Assembly: GCA_963693315.1 (NCBI GenBank)
Contig: OY856188.1
Location: 162,460,002 to 162,524,001, forward strand
Origin: Diogma glabrata
Lineage: Eukaryota > Arthropoda > Insecta > Diptera > Cylindrotomidae
Length of the DNA: 64,000 bases
Direction: 5' to 3'
Numbering within the stretch: position 1 is the first letter of the stretch; each line of letters opens with the position of its first letter. The notes under the pieces are model-generated. The model was given only the letters and a program-made list of their open reading frames with translations, was not told where the DNA came from and did no database searches. Shown here piece after piece: positions 50,010-63,905 of the stretch. Both the position numbers and the translations under genes were made by a program.

Positions 50010-52895
50010 CAACAACATGCGTCTTGAGGTATAGGTGGACGCTTTTTTTAAATCTTTGTGGATTGAAGGCACTCGAGACTATTGATTCAGGCAAAGCATT
50101 CCATGTGTACGATGTACGCACAAAGAAATCTCTTTGCATTCTGTTACTATGACAGTGAGTAATCTCGACAGTTCAACCGCCCGCACAAACCGATTGACGA
50201 GTAAAACGGGGAAAAACATATGTCTGAGGCATTATGGACCTGATTTCATCTGAGCACTGCTGGTGACGATATTTATAAAAAACAACGAGATCAGCAATAG
50301 TGCGACGATGTTGCAGGGAATCAAGATCTAATGTTAAATCTCGATCACCAACAATTCGTACAGCTTGCTTTTGAACAGAGTCCAAAAGAGCCAGGATAGA
50401 TGCAGCGCCCCAAACTTGACAACAATACTCCATACAGGGACGAGTATAGGACTTATAAATGTGGAGTAATTGATGCGAAGTAAAATATTTTTTACATCTA
50501 TTGAGGAGGCCGAGTTTTCTTGACGCGCTCTTTACCATGGCCATTATATGATCATTCCAGAGTAAGTCGTTGGATATTGTGACTCCCAATAAACGAATGC
50601 TTTCACATTCGTCTATTTGGTCGTCACACATATTAATTAAAATATCGTTGGGAAACTCGGTCTTTGATCTGGAAACAATCAATAGCTGTGTTTTGGTGGA
50701 ATTAAAATTGACCAAATTTTTGTCACCCCAATCGGCGACTTTTTTTAGGTCCTCGTTTACATTTATGGCAGCGTCTCTCCGGACGGGATTTTTTCGTTCA
50801 TGCATTTTACCCTTTGAAGATAGGGGGACTAATGACTTGTGCAGTGTACTATCATCTGCAAAACTATTTATTGGGTTACTGGTGATTTGCAACAGTTCGT
50901 TGATATAAATTAAAAATAAAGTGGGAGATAAAACTGAGCCTTGGGGTACACCAGCGGTTATTAATTTAGACTCAGAAGAAAAGCCATCTATAGATACCAA
51001 GATGTATCGGTTAGACAGAAAATTTTGAATCAACTTCACGACTGCGGGATTAAAACCGTACGCAACGAGCTTGTTGATCAAGTTGGCATGCCAAATTCGA
51101 TCAAATGCTTTTGAGATGTCTAATGCGATCACGTACGTTTCACCACCTTTCTCAAGTATGCTATTCCAAAGATGTGCCATATAGTTCAATAGATCGGTTG
51201 TTGATCTTTTGTTTCTAAAACCGTATTGGCTGTCAGATATCAAATGGTTGTTTTCCAAAAATGTGGATATGTGTGAATTAATATAGTGCTCGTATATTTT
51301 AGACATGACTGGGAGTAAGGCTATTGGTCTATAATTTGAAATATCACATTTCGTTCCTTTTTTTGGGACAGGCTGGACATTGGCCAACTTCCAGCAGGAT
51401 GGATAAATACCAGATTTATAGGATTTATAAAATATTTTGGTGAGGGTTAGTACAAGTTCTTTTGAAAATGTTTTTAGAATAACAGGAGGAATGTTGTCCA
51501 GACCAGACCAGAATGTTGTTGTTTAACCCCCTTAAAAGTTTTTCGACAATTTTGGGTTTGAAATGTAATTTTTTCATATTAACTCCTGAAGACTGGATTT
51601 GGGGTATTTCTTTAGGAGTTTCTAAAACTGTTGAATTTGAAGCAAAGCGTTCCGCGAACAATGTAGCTTTCCTTGCAGGGTCAGTAATGTTTGAGTCACC
51701 ATCAATGATAGGAGGGATAGAAGACTTGGTACCACAATTTAAAGAATTAATGGCACTGTAAAAGCTTTTGTCAGAAATTGACATACTCGAAAGCTTTGCC
51801 GCTTTCGCTCTTTAAATCTCTGCTTTTTCGTTTTCAATTATCTGGTTTGATATTTTATTAGCCTTTAAATATTGGGATCGATTAACAGAGTTCTTTTTAT
51901 GAATCCAAATATCAAATAATCTACGTTTGTTTCTAAGAGCCAATTTGGCTGCTTTCGAAAATAAATATTTTTGTTGGGGTTTCATTATTGAAAAGGGAAC
52001 GAATTTGTAAATACCGAATTGAATGGTTTCAGTAAAGTTTTGAGCAGAAACACTTACATCGTCAGTAAAAAAACAATGACGATCAAAAGGGAAACCTTGA
52101 AAAAAAACTTCGGAGACCATTGGTGTCCATTTTTGAAAAGTGAAATATTTTACGGGATTTGGGAGCTCTAGTTTGTAGCAAATCAGTTTTGATAACTGAT
52201 GTGATTAGATAATGGTTAGAATTTCCAATACTACCCTTATCGACATCGACACTCGTAATATCTGGCATAGATGTGAGATAAAGGTCTAAGAGAAAACTTT
52301 TATCACCGCCATTACGAGGAGTGAAAGTTGGGCTTTTTACAATCTGCGTCAGGTCGTGCGATGCAGCAGATATTTCTGCCTGCCTTCCATTGTTGTCGTC
52401 GTCGGTCATTTTGGAAAATTCCAACCACGATTTGTTGTGGACGTTGAAGTCACCGGTAACGATAACCTTACAACTTTGAAATTGTGCTCTAATTTCGTCA
52501 ACAACATTAGTCAAGTCATTAAAAAAATTGGGATTATGTTTGTTTGGGGACCGGTATAGAGCTATTGTGAAAAAAGAAATTTCAGGTAGACAAACCTTTA
52601 ATACTACTGTGCTGTAGCCATCACCATGTACTTCATAATTTGGAAAGCGTTTATATCCAACACTCTCATGAATGGATGCACATACACCTGAGAGTGTTGG
52701 ATATAATGGAAATTAAATGGAATTTAAAAACTGATTCAAGCCTATATTTGGGATTTAGTGTTACGTCATAGGGATAGTTTTCAGAAACTTGTGTTTCTGT
52801 AAGAAAAAGAATATGCGGTTGGTCGTGCTCGAGATGATGTTGCACGGCGTCCCGGTTGGCATTTAATCCACAAATATTTTGAATGTGTATTTTAA
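50010..52895 (-). pseudogene. LINE endonuclease-reverse transcriptase with stops and frameshifts
   Basis: The endonuclease N-terminus with LFLTETQV lies near 52800. A frameshift with a local inversion (52653-52704) follows. Then RSPNKHNPNFF, VIVTGDFNVHNKSW and the C-terminal endonuclease (52514-52083), the linker (52120-51812, 51784-51425), and an open 404-residue RT segment (51387-50173). The RT segment has ISNYRPIALLPVMSKIYE, GFRNKRSTTDLL, motif A ALDISKAFDRIWHANL, motif B GVPQGSVLSPTLFLIYIN, motif C SFADDSTLH, RLLGVTISNDLLWNDHI and CMEYCCQVWGAAS. TGA at 50170-50172 then interrupts the frame, which continues as FFVRTSYTWNALPESIV, FNPQRFKKSV and stops near 50000. The RT core is catalytically intact by motif, but the protein as a whole is broken in at least four places. 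Confidence 0.9.
52653..52704. repeat. 16-bp perfect inverted repeat inside the LINE
   Basis: ATATCCAACACTCTCA (52653-52668) and its exact complement TGAGAGTGTTGGATAT (52689-52704) enclose 20 bp. The left arm's minus-strand reading fits the LINE protein, while the second disrupts it. Confidence 0.85.
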
Positions 52896-53369
52896 AAATT
52901 TTAAAAACACATTTTAATGAAATTTTAAATTTTAAAAATTATATTATTTTTCTTTTATTAAATCTTGAAGTGATGAAGTAATTTAAATAAAATAATAAAC
53001 TTGACCAAATATACTTGTAAATAATATATAAAACCACATTTTAAATAAAGAATAATTTTGAATTACTTATTAGATTGTTGTACCGACTTTTTACATTAAA
53101 TTATTTAAAAATACTAGAAGTACTTTTTAATTATAAGATGCACAATAAAGAAGGTTTTTTCAAGTTTTTCATTCTTTGTTTTTCTTTCTCTTGTATGTTG
53201 TTCCAGAGATTTATTTAAAAAAACATTACTTAAGAGTGCAATTGCTTTTTCACTAATAAAGTTTAATAATAGAAAAAAGGTGTTTTTGTAAATTTTGTTT
53301 GTGGAAATATATAAACAAGTAACAAGTATGTTGTATCAAGCTCATTTGATATATATTTAGTATTATAAA

Positions 53370-53475
53370 ATGTGTTGTGTAGTAGACCTTACAATATGTG
53401 TCACAACAACACATAAAATTTCTTTAAGACCAAGGTTCCACAAAAATATGCGTTCTTAAGATTAAAAACTATCCA
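53370..53475 (-). mobile_element. LINE 3'-end fragment
   Basis: Contains TGTTGTGTAGTAGACCTTAC and CACAACAACACATAAAA, matching the 3' end of the LINE at 49909. It is truncated to about 100 bp. Confidence 0.7.
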
Positions 53476-53845
53476 GTTACTGGATAAGGTATATTAAAAT
53501 ACCAAACAAAAAAAAAATAATACGATATAATTTAACTGCATTGTTTAAAAATATGTTTTATAGACCATAAATACAAATAAAAACCGAAAAATTACAAAAC
53601 AAATATTAGAACAAATTTGAAAAAAGTCAACAAAAAGTGAATTCAATTAGGGTTTTGAAAGCCTAAAATACGCAAAATTAAGATTTATTATTATACGACA
53701 CATCAATTGTAATAATTTAAATAGAATTTGAATGTGTGTGTGCAATCATATATTTAAATTTAATACAATCTAACACTCAGACTGCCAACAAAAATAAAAA
53801 TAAAATAAGTTGCCTGGACCGATTGTGAAGGCATTGAGAGGTAGG
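53476..53845. other. AT-rich gap
   Basis: No gene recognised. Confidence 0.4.
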
Positions 53846-53849
53846 AAGA

Positions 53850-55930
53850 TGTTATTAAAATGTCAATATCAAAAATGAACTCCAACCCCAATTAGTTCCG
53901 TCAATTTTTGTAATGATATTCAATCTGGAACTTAATTTTTTGGCCAGTCTAAATGCGCCTTAAAAGACAATGTTCTGTCAAGTGTGACTCGTAGGTATTT
54001 AGGAGTAGAATTAAAACGAACTGAAATCCCATCAAACTTCACTTTTAATTCTTTATGAGCTTCTTTGTTGTTCAAATGAAAAGCACATACAAAGATTTAG
54101 AAGGATTAGGTGTTAGTATCCAGTTACGAAAGTAATTGGCCAATATTGATAAATCACTCTCCAAAACAATTTCACATTCTTCTAAAGTAGTTGTTTGAAT
54201 AGCTATAGCAATATCATCGGCAAATTGGAACAACTTTGATTAAGTCCTGATGGTAAATCAGTTACATATAAACCGAACAAAGTTGGAGAAAGAACGCTTC
54301 CTTGAACGAGACCATTGTTAAGACGACTACTGCTACTTCCATTTAATGAGACCTGAATAAACCGGTTACTTAACATCGAATCGATGAGATTTATCATACA
54401 GGAACAGCGTAAGGTTATTGCAAGTTTTTGAAGTAATCCATGTCTCCGAACAGTGTCATATGCAGTAGACAAATCTACAAACGCTACCCCAGTTTTCAAT
54501 TTCTTTTGAAGCCCAGCATCAATAAAACAAGACAAAGCTAAAGCTTGATCAGTTCAACTCCTGTTTTTCCTAAAACCAGCTTTAGTTTTAGGAATTTTTT
54601 CATCTGTGATTGGTTCAATACGATGTAAAATCATCCTTTCAAATAGTTTAAACTATGTACTCAACAAGGAGATAGGTCTAAAGTGAGAAACATCAGACCT
54701 ATTCTTTCCCGGTTTTACTACAGCTAAGACTTTTGCTTTTTTAAATAAAGGTGATAGTTGAGCTGAATTCAAGATTTTGTTAATGAGTTCCAGAATCCAA
54801 TTCTTAGTTCTTGGTCCGAAATGTGATATAAATTCTGGACAAATACTATCTAGTCCTGCAGCCTTACCCATTTTAATGCATTTAATTGCTTCCTCAAGCT
54901 CCAGACAACGTAAAAGTTGAGGAAAGAGAAGGATCTGCAGTTAATCGTTGTTTTTCAATTTTATGTTTTCTTTGTACTTCTTTGTATTTATCAGATTGAA
55001 CTTGCACTTCAGTAACATTAACCAAACGAGAAGCAATATTATTTGCAGTAATATTGCTATTTGATGAGGAAGTTGGAGATGAAGCTTCATTAAGTTTACG
55101 AAAAAAATTCCATGGCTTACGACTAGACTTCTTGAAACTTGTCCTAGCTACTGTATCACGCCAAGTTTAACGTCTATGTAAATCAAGTTCATCAAGAAGT
55201 TCAGTGGCTACATGCGAATCGTTAGTTCTATTGTATTGTTTATTCAGTTTGTTACATGTTTTATTCCAACCAGGTTTTCTAAAACCTCTTGGAACATTCT
55301 TTTTGGCAGAACTCTTGATAGTACCAACAAACCGCTGATAATCAAATTGATTGCATGGAATAAATTGTTCAATATTTTCTAAATCTTTGGAAAACTATTC
55401 CTAATTTTTTAATCCAAAATTCCATCTGGGTTTTTCTATAGATGTTGATATTGGGATCACTAGACCATATTCAAATATTATTGGATGATGTTGACTGTGG
55501 GGAAACGATGGAAGCATAATTCTTTTGTTGGATGTACAAGCAGCGTTCCTAGATATAATGGTCAAATCTGGATTAGTTTCTGTGTTCCATCTTGCAGATT
55601 TGAAAGTACGCCGGTCTTTTGGACTATAAATCAGTTGCATATCGTTAAGGGATATCCATTTTTGTATAGCATTACCATTATTGTCATTGTGATCATATCC
55701 CCAGCATTGGTTATGACTATTAAACTCTCCACCCCAGATAATTGGTTGAATATAAACTGGTAACGGAAACATAGACCAAACTTGATTAGGTGGTTTATAA
55801 ACATTACCGATTAAAGTTCCTTCTAAGTTAATAACTATTATCTCCACATCAGTAGACGCAGACTTACAAACAGTTTTACATTTGTTCAACAAACAATTTT
55901 TCACATAACATTCGATTCCATAAGTCTTAT
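53850..55930 (-). pseudogene. Second LINE lineage, endonuclease-RT, broken, 5' end cut
   Basis: Minus strand. Endonuclease 55930-55401 reads IVINLEGTLIGNVYKPPNQVW, GGEFNSHNQCWGYDHND, TFKSARWNTETNPDLTIISR and HHPIIFEYGL. The RT follows: GLDSICPEFI, SHFRPISLLS (54871-54653), motif A AFVDLSTAYDTVRRHGLL (near 54480), motif B QGSVLSPTLFGLYVTDLP, then in another frame FQFADDIAIAIQTTTLEECE (motif C, near 54220). The thumb PKYLRVTLDRTLSFKAHLDW lies near 53980. At least four frameshifts or stops occur. The 5' end coincides with foldback D (copy 2), whose insertion at 55931 separates or removes the start of the endonuclease. It differs in sequence from the other two LINE lineages in this window. Confidence 0.85.
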
Positions 55931-55931
55931 A

Positions 55932-56322
55932 GAGCAAGAGCCCTTGACGGCCAGACCTTCGTTATTTTATAAAAACTGAAAGTTTCTTTGTCATACCCCC
56001 TACTCAGGTAGGAACGATTAGCGACATATGAAGTTTGGATCATGGTACCTTTGGCAGGGAGCAGGTAACAGAGGGGCCTCCAAAGTTTCGTGAAAGAATA
56101 AAAGCTCATTTTTTATATATTCTTCGGGATGGTATTAGAAGTCACGTCACCCATTGCCAGACACTTACTATCGTGGTAACCCCCTGCCAGACACCCTTAA
56201 GCTTTAAAAAATTGATAAGTGTCTGGCAGGGGGTTACCACGATAGTAAGTGTCTGGCAATGGGTGACGTGACTTCTAATACCATCCCGAAGAATATATGA
56301 AAAAATTACCTTTTATATTTTT
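55932..56322. mobile_element. Foldback element D, second copy, right arm truncated
   Basis: The left arm matches 36160-36437 (CAGACCTTCGTTATTTT, CCCCCTACTCAGGTAGGAAC, GTCACGTCACCC). The right arm stops at about 56322, losing its outer 190 bp or so. TA precedes it at 55930-55931. It interrupts the LINE at 53850-55930, so it is younger than that LINE. Confidence 0.88.
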
Positions 56323-57546
<1,224 letters not shown>

Positions 57547-58504
57547 TACATATTTTGCTTGAAAAAGATTTAAATGCTTCTTACCAATAAGTGTAGTATG
57601 AAATATTCCACATCTGCCTTTATAGAACTCGATTAATAATTGATTAATAATTTATGTTTATACATTTAAGTACGAAAATACTAGTATTACGTGTTTAAGC
57701 CGCCATGTAGGAACTTTGTAGGATCAAGAACAATAATAGTACACTATAATTGTAGAAAAAATAGTTCCCAGTATGTCTCTTATTGATGCGCGACTCGAAA
57801 AGTACTTTTTTAGCTATCTTGATGAAAACGCGCTATTGTCACGTGATTAAATTCACCATTTTGTGTGCAAAAGTACAAAAATTATATATTGATGAGGTTT
57901 ATCTAAGAATCATTCATTAATGCCATCTTTGATGCCTGAATGGGACTAAAATAGTGGTTTTTCCTCGTTTTTTTGTGAATGTCGCATGTTTTTGGCTACC
58001 ATTTTGACTTTTATGGCTAACAACTTTTTTTTCCATGCGGATTTTAAAAGGAGGGTTTCAAACCTATCATTTGAGCTATTGTAAACCATATTCAAGTTCA
58101 TACAATGAGTTTTGTAATAGTTTTAGTGAAAAAAAAGTAAAGGTCACCTGGTTTAGGCACCCACACAAGATTCGAAATGGGGATTCACTACATATGGCAC
58201 TCGGTATTAAAAACTAGAGGTCCACACTTTTCATTTAACTACCTACAAAACTATAATAAATCAAACCAATTTTGGACAAGGAGAGGTCATTCGTTCACAA
58301 AGAATGCCTCATATAAATAATATATATTTAATATAATATATATTTGATATATTTAAAAGAATTAGATAAAGCTATTTAACCGAAAGTGACAAGTTGCAAA
58401 ACTACTAAAAACATTATAAAAACCTTATGCTCTAAGTTTCAACAAAATTAAATGTCTGGACTGAGTGTTATTGAAGTTTTAAAAAAACAGTTGTTCAACG
58501 AACC
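57547..58504. other. Gap without recognised gene
   Basis: Mostly AT-rich. Short frames near 58035-58217 have no recognisable motif. Confidence 0.4.
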
Positions 58505-58905
58505 ACATCCTCCCCGACTCCTTTGCCAAATTTTGAAAACAGCTTATTGAAAATAGCATTTTTTCCATATTCAAATAAACCCGGATGCGTTTGCAGCTCA
58601 TTTAATTCAAAAGTTTCATCAGGATCTCATGCGTTTGTGTAACAAAAATAACACCTATTTTTCAAATTTTCTTAAACAACTACGAAAGTAAGATAGCAAT
58701 TGTTTATACAACTCTCATTATAAATTGCTGATATGATGACAGACTAAATGGGAGGTAAATGGTCTGGATAGGATTATTTATTCTCGCAATATTTGCAATG
58801 AGATGATTTTCAGGTTTTTGAAAACCACTAAAAAACAAACGAACTGTTTTCGTTAAAAAAATACTGCGCTGTAGTTACGCAAAGATATATCGATTGTGAC
58901 CGTTG
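58505..58905 (+). repeat. Direct repeat R2, copy 1
   Basis: Shares GGATGCGTTTGCAGCTCATT, AAGATAGCAATTGTTTATAC, GAGATGATTTTCAG and AAACCACTAAAAAACAAA with 59125-59520 in the same order. Unknown nature, no coding. Confidence 0.8.
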
Positions 58906-59124
58906 AAGTTGAATTGGGATCATCCGTTGTTGAGAAAGCGTTGGACAAATTTTTGTCCACATACGACAATACACACATACACATACAAATTGCCAGCTAA
59001 AAATAACCTAAAGTTTCAGAAGGTCTTGAAACGTAAAACTATCATAAAAATTCCAATTTCGAAAATCGCCCCGAAAACAATAACTTCTCATATCGGGAAG
59101 TTAATAAACAGTTGACCAAGCAAT

Positions 59125-59520
59125 CTACTCTCGCACTTCTGACCTTTTTGTCAAATTTAGAAAACAACTCAGGTTTTTGATATTCAAGTAAACCAGGATG
59201 CGTTTGCAGCTCATTTACATACCAAAGTTTCACCCAGATATCATGCGTTTGCATAAAGAAAATAACACGTAGATTTTTCACATATTGTTAAAAGTCTCAA
59301 AAACTAAGATAGCAATTGTTTATACAAATCTCATTATAAATTTCTGACATGATGACAAACAATATGGAAACTTCATGACCTTGATAGCATTATTTAATCT
59401 CATGATATTTGCAAGAGATGATTTTCAGTTTTCTGGAAACCACTAAAAAACAAATGATTTAATTTCACTAGCAAAGGACTGGACTCTAAGTTACGCCAAG
59501 ACACATCGATTGCGACCACA
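59125..59520 (+). repeat. Direct repeat R2, copy 2
   Basis: Second copy, offset by about 620 bp. Both end in ATCGATTG.GACC. About 80 percent similar by eye. Confidence 0.8.
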
Positions 59521-60812
59521 TAAGAGAAACAAAGCAACTTTGTTTTAAAAATTTGTGGGAACAAAACTGAAATGGATTTTGTAGATAGAATACTTAAGCT
59601 CTAATAAGTATTTTGATACTTATTAGTCATAAATGTTGTAATATTAAATGTTTTCCTAATCATACACTGAAAAAAACATGTCCTATTTCCAATCGAAATG
59701 CAATTGTCTCAACCTCACCGTGCGGTCACATATGGCGAATCAAACTACGAAATTGCTTCAACAACTCCACAATTATAAATCGATGAAGTTGAAACAATCA
59801 CACGAAATATTTATGTGAAAATAAAATATAGTTCAATTAATCTCAAATACTTAAACTTTAAAATGAAAAATTCATGATATAAGGCCAAAGAAAATTTTTT
59901 TCAGGTAAATAGTTATTATCTTTATTCAACTACTGTTAAATTGGATATAACAATTTATATTTTAAATAAACCTCATTCTGTTGTTAGGAAAATGTTATCG
60001 TGTAGTTGTCCCAATCACAGTGAAATTGTTTGCAAATAATTTTTCTTTGCATGAATAATCAACTGCCAACTTCGAGATGAGGTTGTCATTACTTCAATTT
60101 TTTTTTCAGTGTATATATACTCAATCATATCTATACGATACTAAATATCTGGTGTGAAACCTTATATGACCTTTGCCTACTGCCTTAACCAATTTTATCT
60201 TTCTCTACTATAAATTTCAATGTTGGTTTAACAAAGCTATAATCAATAAATTTCTACCCCTTTTCAAACAACCCCACTTTATTAAAAACGACGAAACAAT
60301 ATTTTCAAAATCAACAATAAAGAATTTTAATACTGGGATATGCCTTAGATTTTAGAAAATTTATTTGCCTTTAGATATTGTTTTAGGATTTTTTGGTAAA
60401 TCTTATTAATATCATTTCTCTATCACGTTTTCTAAACAAAGATAACGTTTCGTTAATTAAGTTTATTTTTTATTTTGATCTATATAATTTATGCTCCCGT
60501 TTTGATCAATTAGTTTAGAGAGATTTTATTTATATATGCTAACCTTTTTGAAGATTTATTTTCATGAATTAATTAAACCATTTAGCCAACAAAAGGAATG
60601 CGGAAGAAATAATTGATAGGGATATCAAATTTTGGATGTAATAAAAATAAATTCTTTTCACAAATATAATACCTCTTTAGTATCATATATACTGTTAATT
60701 GTTATAAATAAAGTAAAGTAGTACACCGCGTATCATCCTCATTTACATATTCGTTTCATTGATAACATGGCTTGGCTAGCATATAATTGTCCTCGTTAGA
60801 TGGTTGTTATAA
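59521..60812. other. AT-rich gap
   Basis: No gene recognised. Confidence 0.4.
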
Positions 60813-61310
60813 ACAGTGTCCCAAAATTAAAGCAAGATTTGAATTAAATAGAAAACACAGTTTTTTATTGGGGATTTTTGAGATCAATAAAACTCCACTT
60901 CACATTTTTCGTGCTTCGGATGAATTCGAACCTTCCTCGTCGGTGCCTGGCTCGAATCCTTAGGCAGACACGCTATCGATTACGCCGTTGAGGCGTAAGT
61001 TTTTTACATTATTTCATCGGGCAAATGGCCTCTTCGGCTTTGCTGGCTTTTTGCATAAATGTGGTTGAATTTCGTTTATCCAGCATTTAATTTCCTCCTT
61101 TAATGCAAGGGTGGTTGTGGGTTTGTTGAGATAGACTTTTTACTTCAAAATGACACCATAAAAAAAATCAGATGGTGTTTAATCACACGATATAGGTGCC
61201 CAATTATGATCACCGAAACGAGAGAGAACACGACCAGGAAATGTTTCATGTAGTAATTGAATTTTTCATGGGCTGTATGGCATGTGGTACCTTCGTGTTG
61301 AAGCCACATT
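60813..61310 (-). pseudogene. mariner-like (IS630/Tc1) transposase remnant with 3' terminal repeat
   Basis: Minus strand, shifting frames. QHEGTTCHTAHE corresponds to the second catalytic block QQDGATCHTA with Asp replaced by Glu. FPGRVLSRFGDHNWAPISCD, LTPSDFF (third catalytic Asp block) and NKPTTTLALKEEI then follow in order. This is the C-terminal half of an insect mariner-like DDE transposase different from the intact mariner at 9866. The sequence GTGTCCCAAAATTAAAGC at 60817 looks like the terminal repeat of such an element. A SINE-like fragment lies between (60883-60999). The N-terminal half is not seen, possibly displaced by the foldback at 61394. Confidence 0.72.
60883..60999 (-). repeat. 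tRNA-derived SINE-like fragment, copy 2
   Basis: The minus strand contains GGCGTAATCGATAGCG (A-box-like) and, about 45 bp on, GGTTCGAATTC (B-box-like), then AAGTGGAGTTTTAT. Better preserved than copy 1 at 28733-28850. Confidence 0.58.
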
Positions 61311-61393
61311 GAAGCCACGACAATTTTTTTTTGCCTTTCAACTCGCTTTTAAGGTTTTACTTTTTAGTAATAAATTATCAACAAGCTACTTAT

Positions 61394-61663
61394 TATCAAA
61401 ATTATGTTTTTTCTGCGTACACCTTATATTATTGACAAGAATAAGAAATAAAATAAATTTTATTTATCATTTATTATTTATTATTATACTATTATTTTCA
61501 ATCTCTGTGAGATCATCAACAGGTATTGATATGCAATTCAATACCTGTTGATGATCTCACAGAGATTGAAACTAACTTTTATAATTAAAAATAAACATTA
61601 TTTTATTTCTTATTCTTTTGAATAATATAAGGTGTATGCAGAAAAAACATATAAATTTTGATA
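61394..61663. mobile_element. Foldback element E, about 270 bp
   Basis: Palindrome centred at about 61533. CAATCTCTGTGAGATCATCA is mirrored exactly, and the outer parts (TATCAAAATTATG, TGCGTACACCTTATATT) pair with mismatches. Non-coding. Confidence 0.85.
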
Positions 61664-62684
61664 TTATGGATTATTCACGTCACTCCAACGAGGAATTTTT
61701 TCAAATTAAACCTACTTATTGTTTCTCTCTAAAGTTAGTTCTTCACACAAACAAAAACTAAATTTATTGTAGTATTGTTTAGCATTTACTTTAAAATATT
61801 TACCAACCCATACACTATAGTCTTAGCCTTAAATTATGTATAGCAATGGCCAAAACTATTGAACAAACTATGGAAAAAATTGATAAAACTAAATTTTAAG
61901 ATATCACCTTTTATTTTCTTACAGTTTTTTTTAATCCAAAACATTTTTATAATTTAAATAAAAAACAAAGCATTGAAAAAGTGCTTCTTGTTCTTGTCAT
62001 CACAAAATTAGAAAAACATATATGTACTTCATATTTTACGAAAATTTGCGTTTTTGATAAAATATGTACCGATATGCCTTTTGGAGAAAAATATGCGACT
62101 AAATAGGACTTAAAAATCTTAATTTACCTGAAGGCTGAAACAGATTATAAACCTAATTATATTTGACTAAGGTGCTGTAAAAAAAAGTCCAAGCGGAAGG
62201 GTGTTCGCTAAAAATTTCGAGATCAGACAGTTTTGAGTACAACTACAAGTAGAATCTGATGTATCAGATTAGCTCAAACAAAACACACTAATTACAAACA
62301 GATATCGAACAAATTTTAAAACAAAAATATGAAGGGGCTGAAATCTCATAGCTCTGAGATATCAAGACTTTGGTTTTGGTTAAGGATTTTGATATAGTTT
62401 TCGGCATAAAACTTTTATGATGACAATGTTTTTAGTTATCGGTAACGATGTATATCAAACATAAAACTCTTTGTAAAAGTACAAGTATTTTATCTCTGTT
62501 TAGAAATTAATCACAAAACTAACACGAAATATCATTTCATTGCCGGAAAATTATAACAGATCATATTATAAATAGAGAAAAGATGATACTCTCAGCAAAC
62601 TGCTCAAAAACCTCTCCATTTAGCGTTTCGAGAAATATTACCTAGAAATATTATATATTATTATATAATATTATTATATAAAAA
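61664..62684. other. AT-rich gap
   Basis: No gene recognised. Confidence 0.4.
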
Positions 62685-62950
62685 TTATAATAAAATCAAA
62701 AATTCAAATAAAAAATTTTAAAAATTTTAAATTATTGCAAAAATTATAAAAAAATCAATAATACTAACTTTTTTCAAAATTCTAAACATATTTCAAAAAT
62801 TATAACAAAATCAACAATTGAAACTTTTTTCAAAATTTTAAAAATTTTCCAAAAATTCACACTTTTTCCAAAATTCTTAAAATATTGCAAAAATTATAAC
62901 AAAATCAAAATAAACAATATTTTTTCAAAATTCCAAAAATTAAGGCTATT
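62685..62950 (-). repeat. Degenerate AT-rich minisatellite, copy 2
   Basis: Inverted relative to 41165-41545. Words CAAAAATTATAACAAAATC, TTTTTTCAAAATTC and ATATTGCAAAAATTAT recur with a period of roughly 60-70 bp. Confidence 0.65.
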
Positions 62951-62982
62951 AATAAGGCTATTATTTTGAAAACGCACATATT

Positions 62983-63905
62983 TTTGTCGATTTTTAAAAA
63001 TTCTGAACTTTTGATATATTGTTGGTATTGACGAAAGAAAAAAAGTCATTTCTGGTTTTATTTTTTATTTTTAACCTACACGCGATTAAATAATTGTTTC
63101 CGTTTTCCGATAATCAAAAATATTACAATTCAGAGGCAAAAAAATATTTAAATTAATTTTTTAATGTATTTGTTTGTAATATTTTAATTGTTTTATTAAA
63201 TTATGATTTTCAATGAAAAAAAAATGTATGAATAATCGACTCATGCTTATGTTAGTGTCGAGATGTTAAAAGTAAAATACAATCTTCGATCGTTGGAATC
63301 TCCAATTCTTATTCTCATAAAAAACCTATTTTTCAATAAGTAATGCACAGGATATGTTTCAATATTTAGTACAGATGTTAAAAAAAAAATTTTCAATATA
63401 TTAGATTAACATTTAGTAAAGCATAATTAATTTGATGTAAAAAAAACATGTGAATTTTTCTTTAAACTTTAAAAAATCGTATAACAAAATCCATATGGAA
63501 TCTCTCACTTTTTATTTTTTTAATTTCATAGCTGCGTGGGTTTACTTTAAAACTTGTGAAAAACAAAAAAAAAGGACGATTTTTGAGATATTAAACGAAG
63601 GTTTAACGCGCCGTCTGGCGAAAAAGAGAAAAATTATTAATTTCCAACTTACACATTTCGATTATTCAACCATTTTTCTCTTTATTTTCAAAAATATACG
63701 TAAATCGCATGAAATTTGTGGCACCTATTAACAAAACATTTACACCATTACCAAAACTACGTGAAAAAGCCTCAAAAATTCAACCGTGCATAACTCCGAT
63801 TCAGAGTCCTCAAAAAATAAAACCAGAAAACACTTGTTTTCATTCGTCAATACCAACAATATATCAAAATTTCAGATTTTTTAAAAATAGTCGATTTTTT
63901 TCGAT
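62983..63905. repeat. Widely spaced inverted repeat
   Basis: GATATATTGTTGGTATTGACGA (about 63014) mirrors TCGTCAATACCAACAATATATC (about 63846). Flanking GTCGATTTTTAAAAATTCTGA and CTGGTTTTATTTTTTA also pair. Arms are about 90 bp with a 740-bp AT-rich interior holding no recognised gene. Possibly another foldback element whose ends I cannot fix. Confidence 0.6.

Larger units (their letters stand above)
49909..52950 (-). mobile_element. LINE, long copy lacking ORF1, several lesions
   Basis: Reads from about 52950 down to the poly(A) tail (T run 49909-49932 on the plus strand). It is the most complete copy of a family with relatives at 3960, 16590, 25845, 28240, 37785 and 53370. The endonuclease start (NICGLNANRDAVQHHLEHD..LTETQ) lies at about 52890, so the ORF2-like region is nearly whole. 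No ORF1 is visible upstream. It has no RNase H. Lesions are listed with the coding region. Confidence 0.88.
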
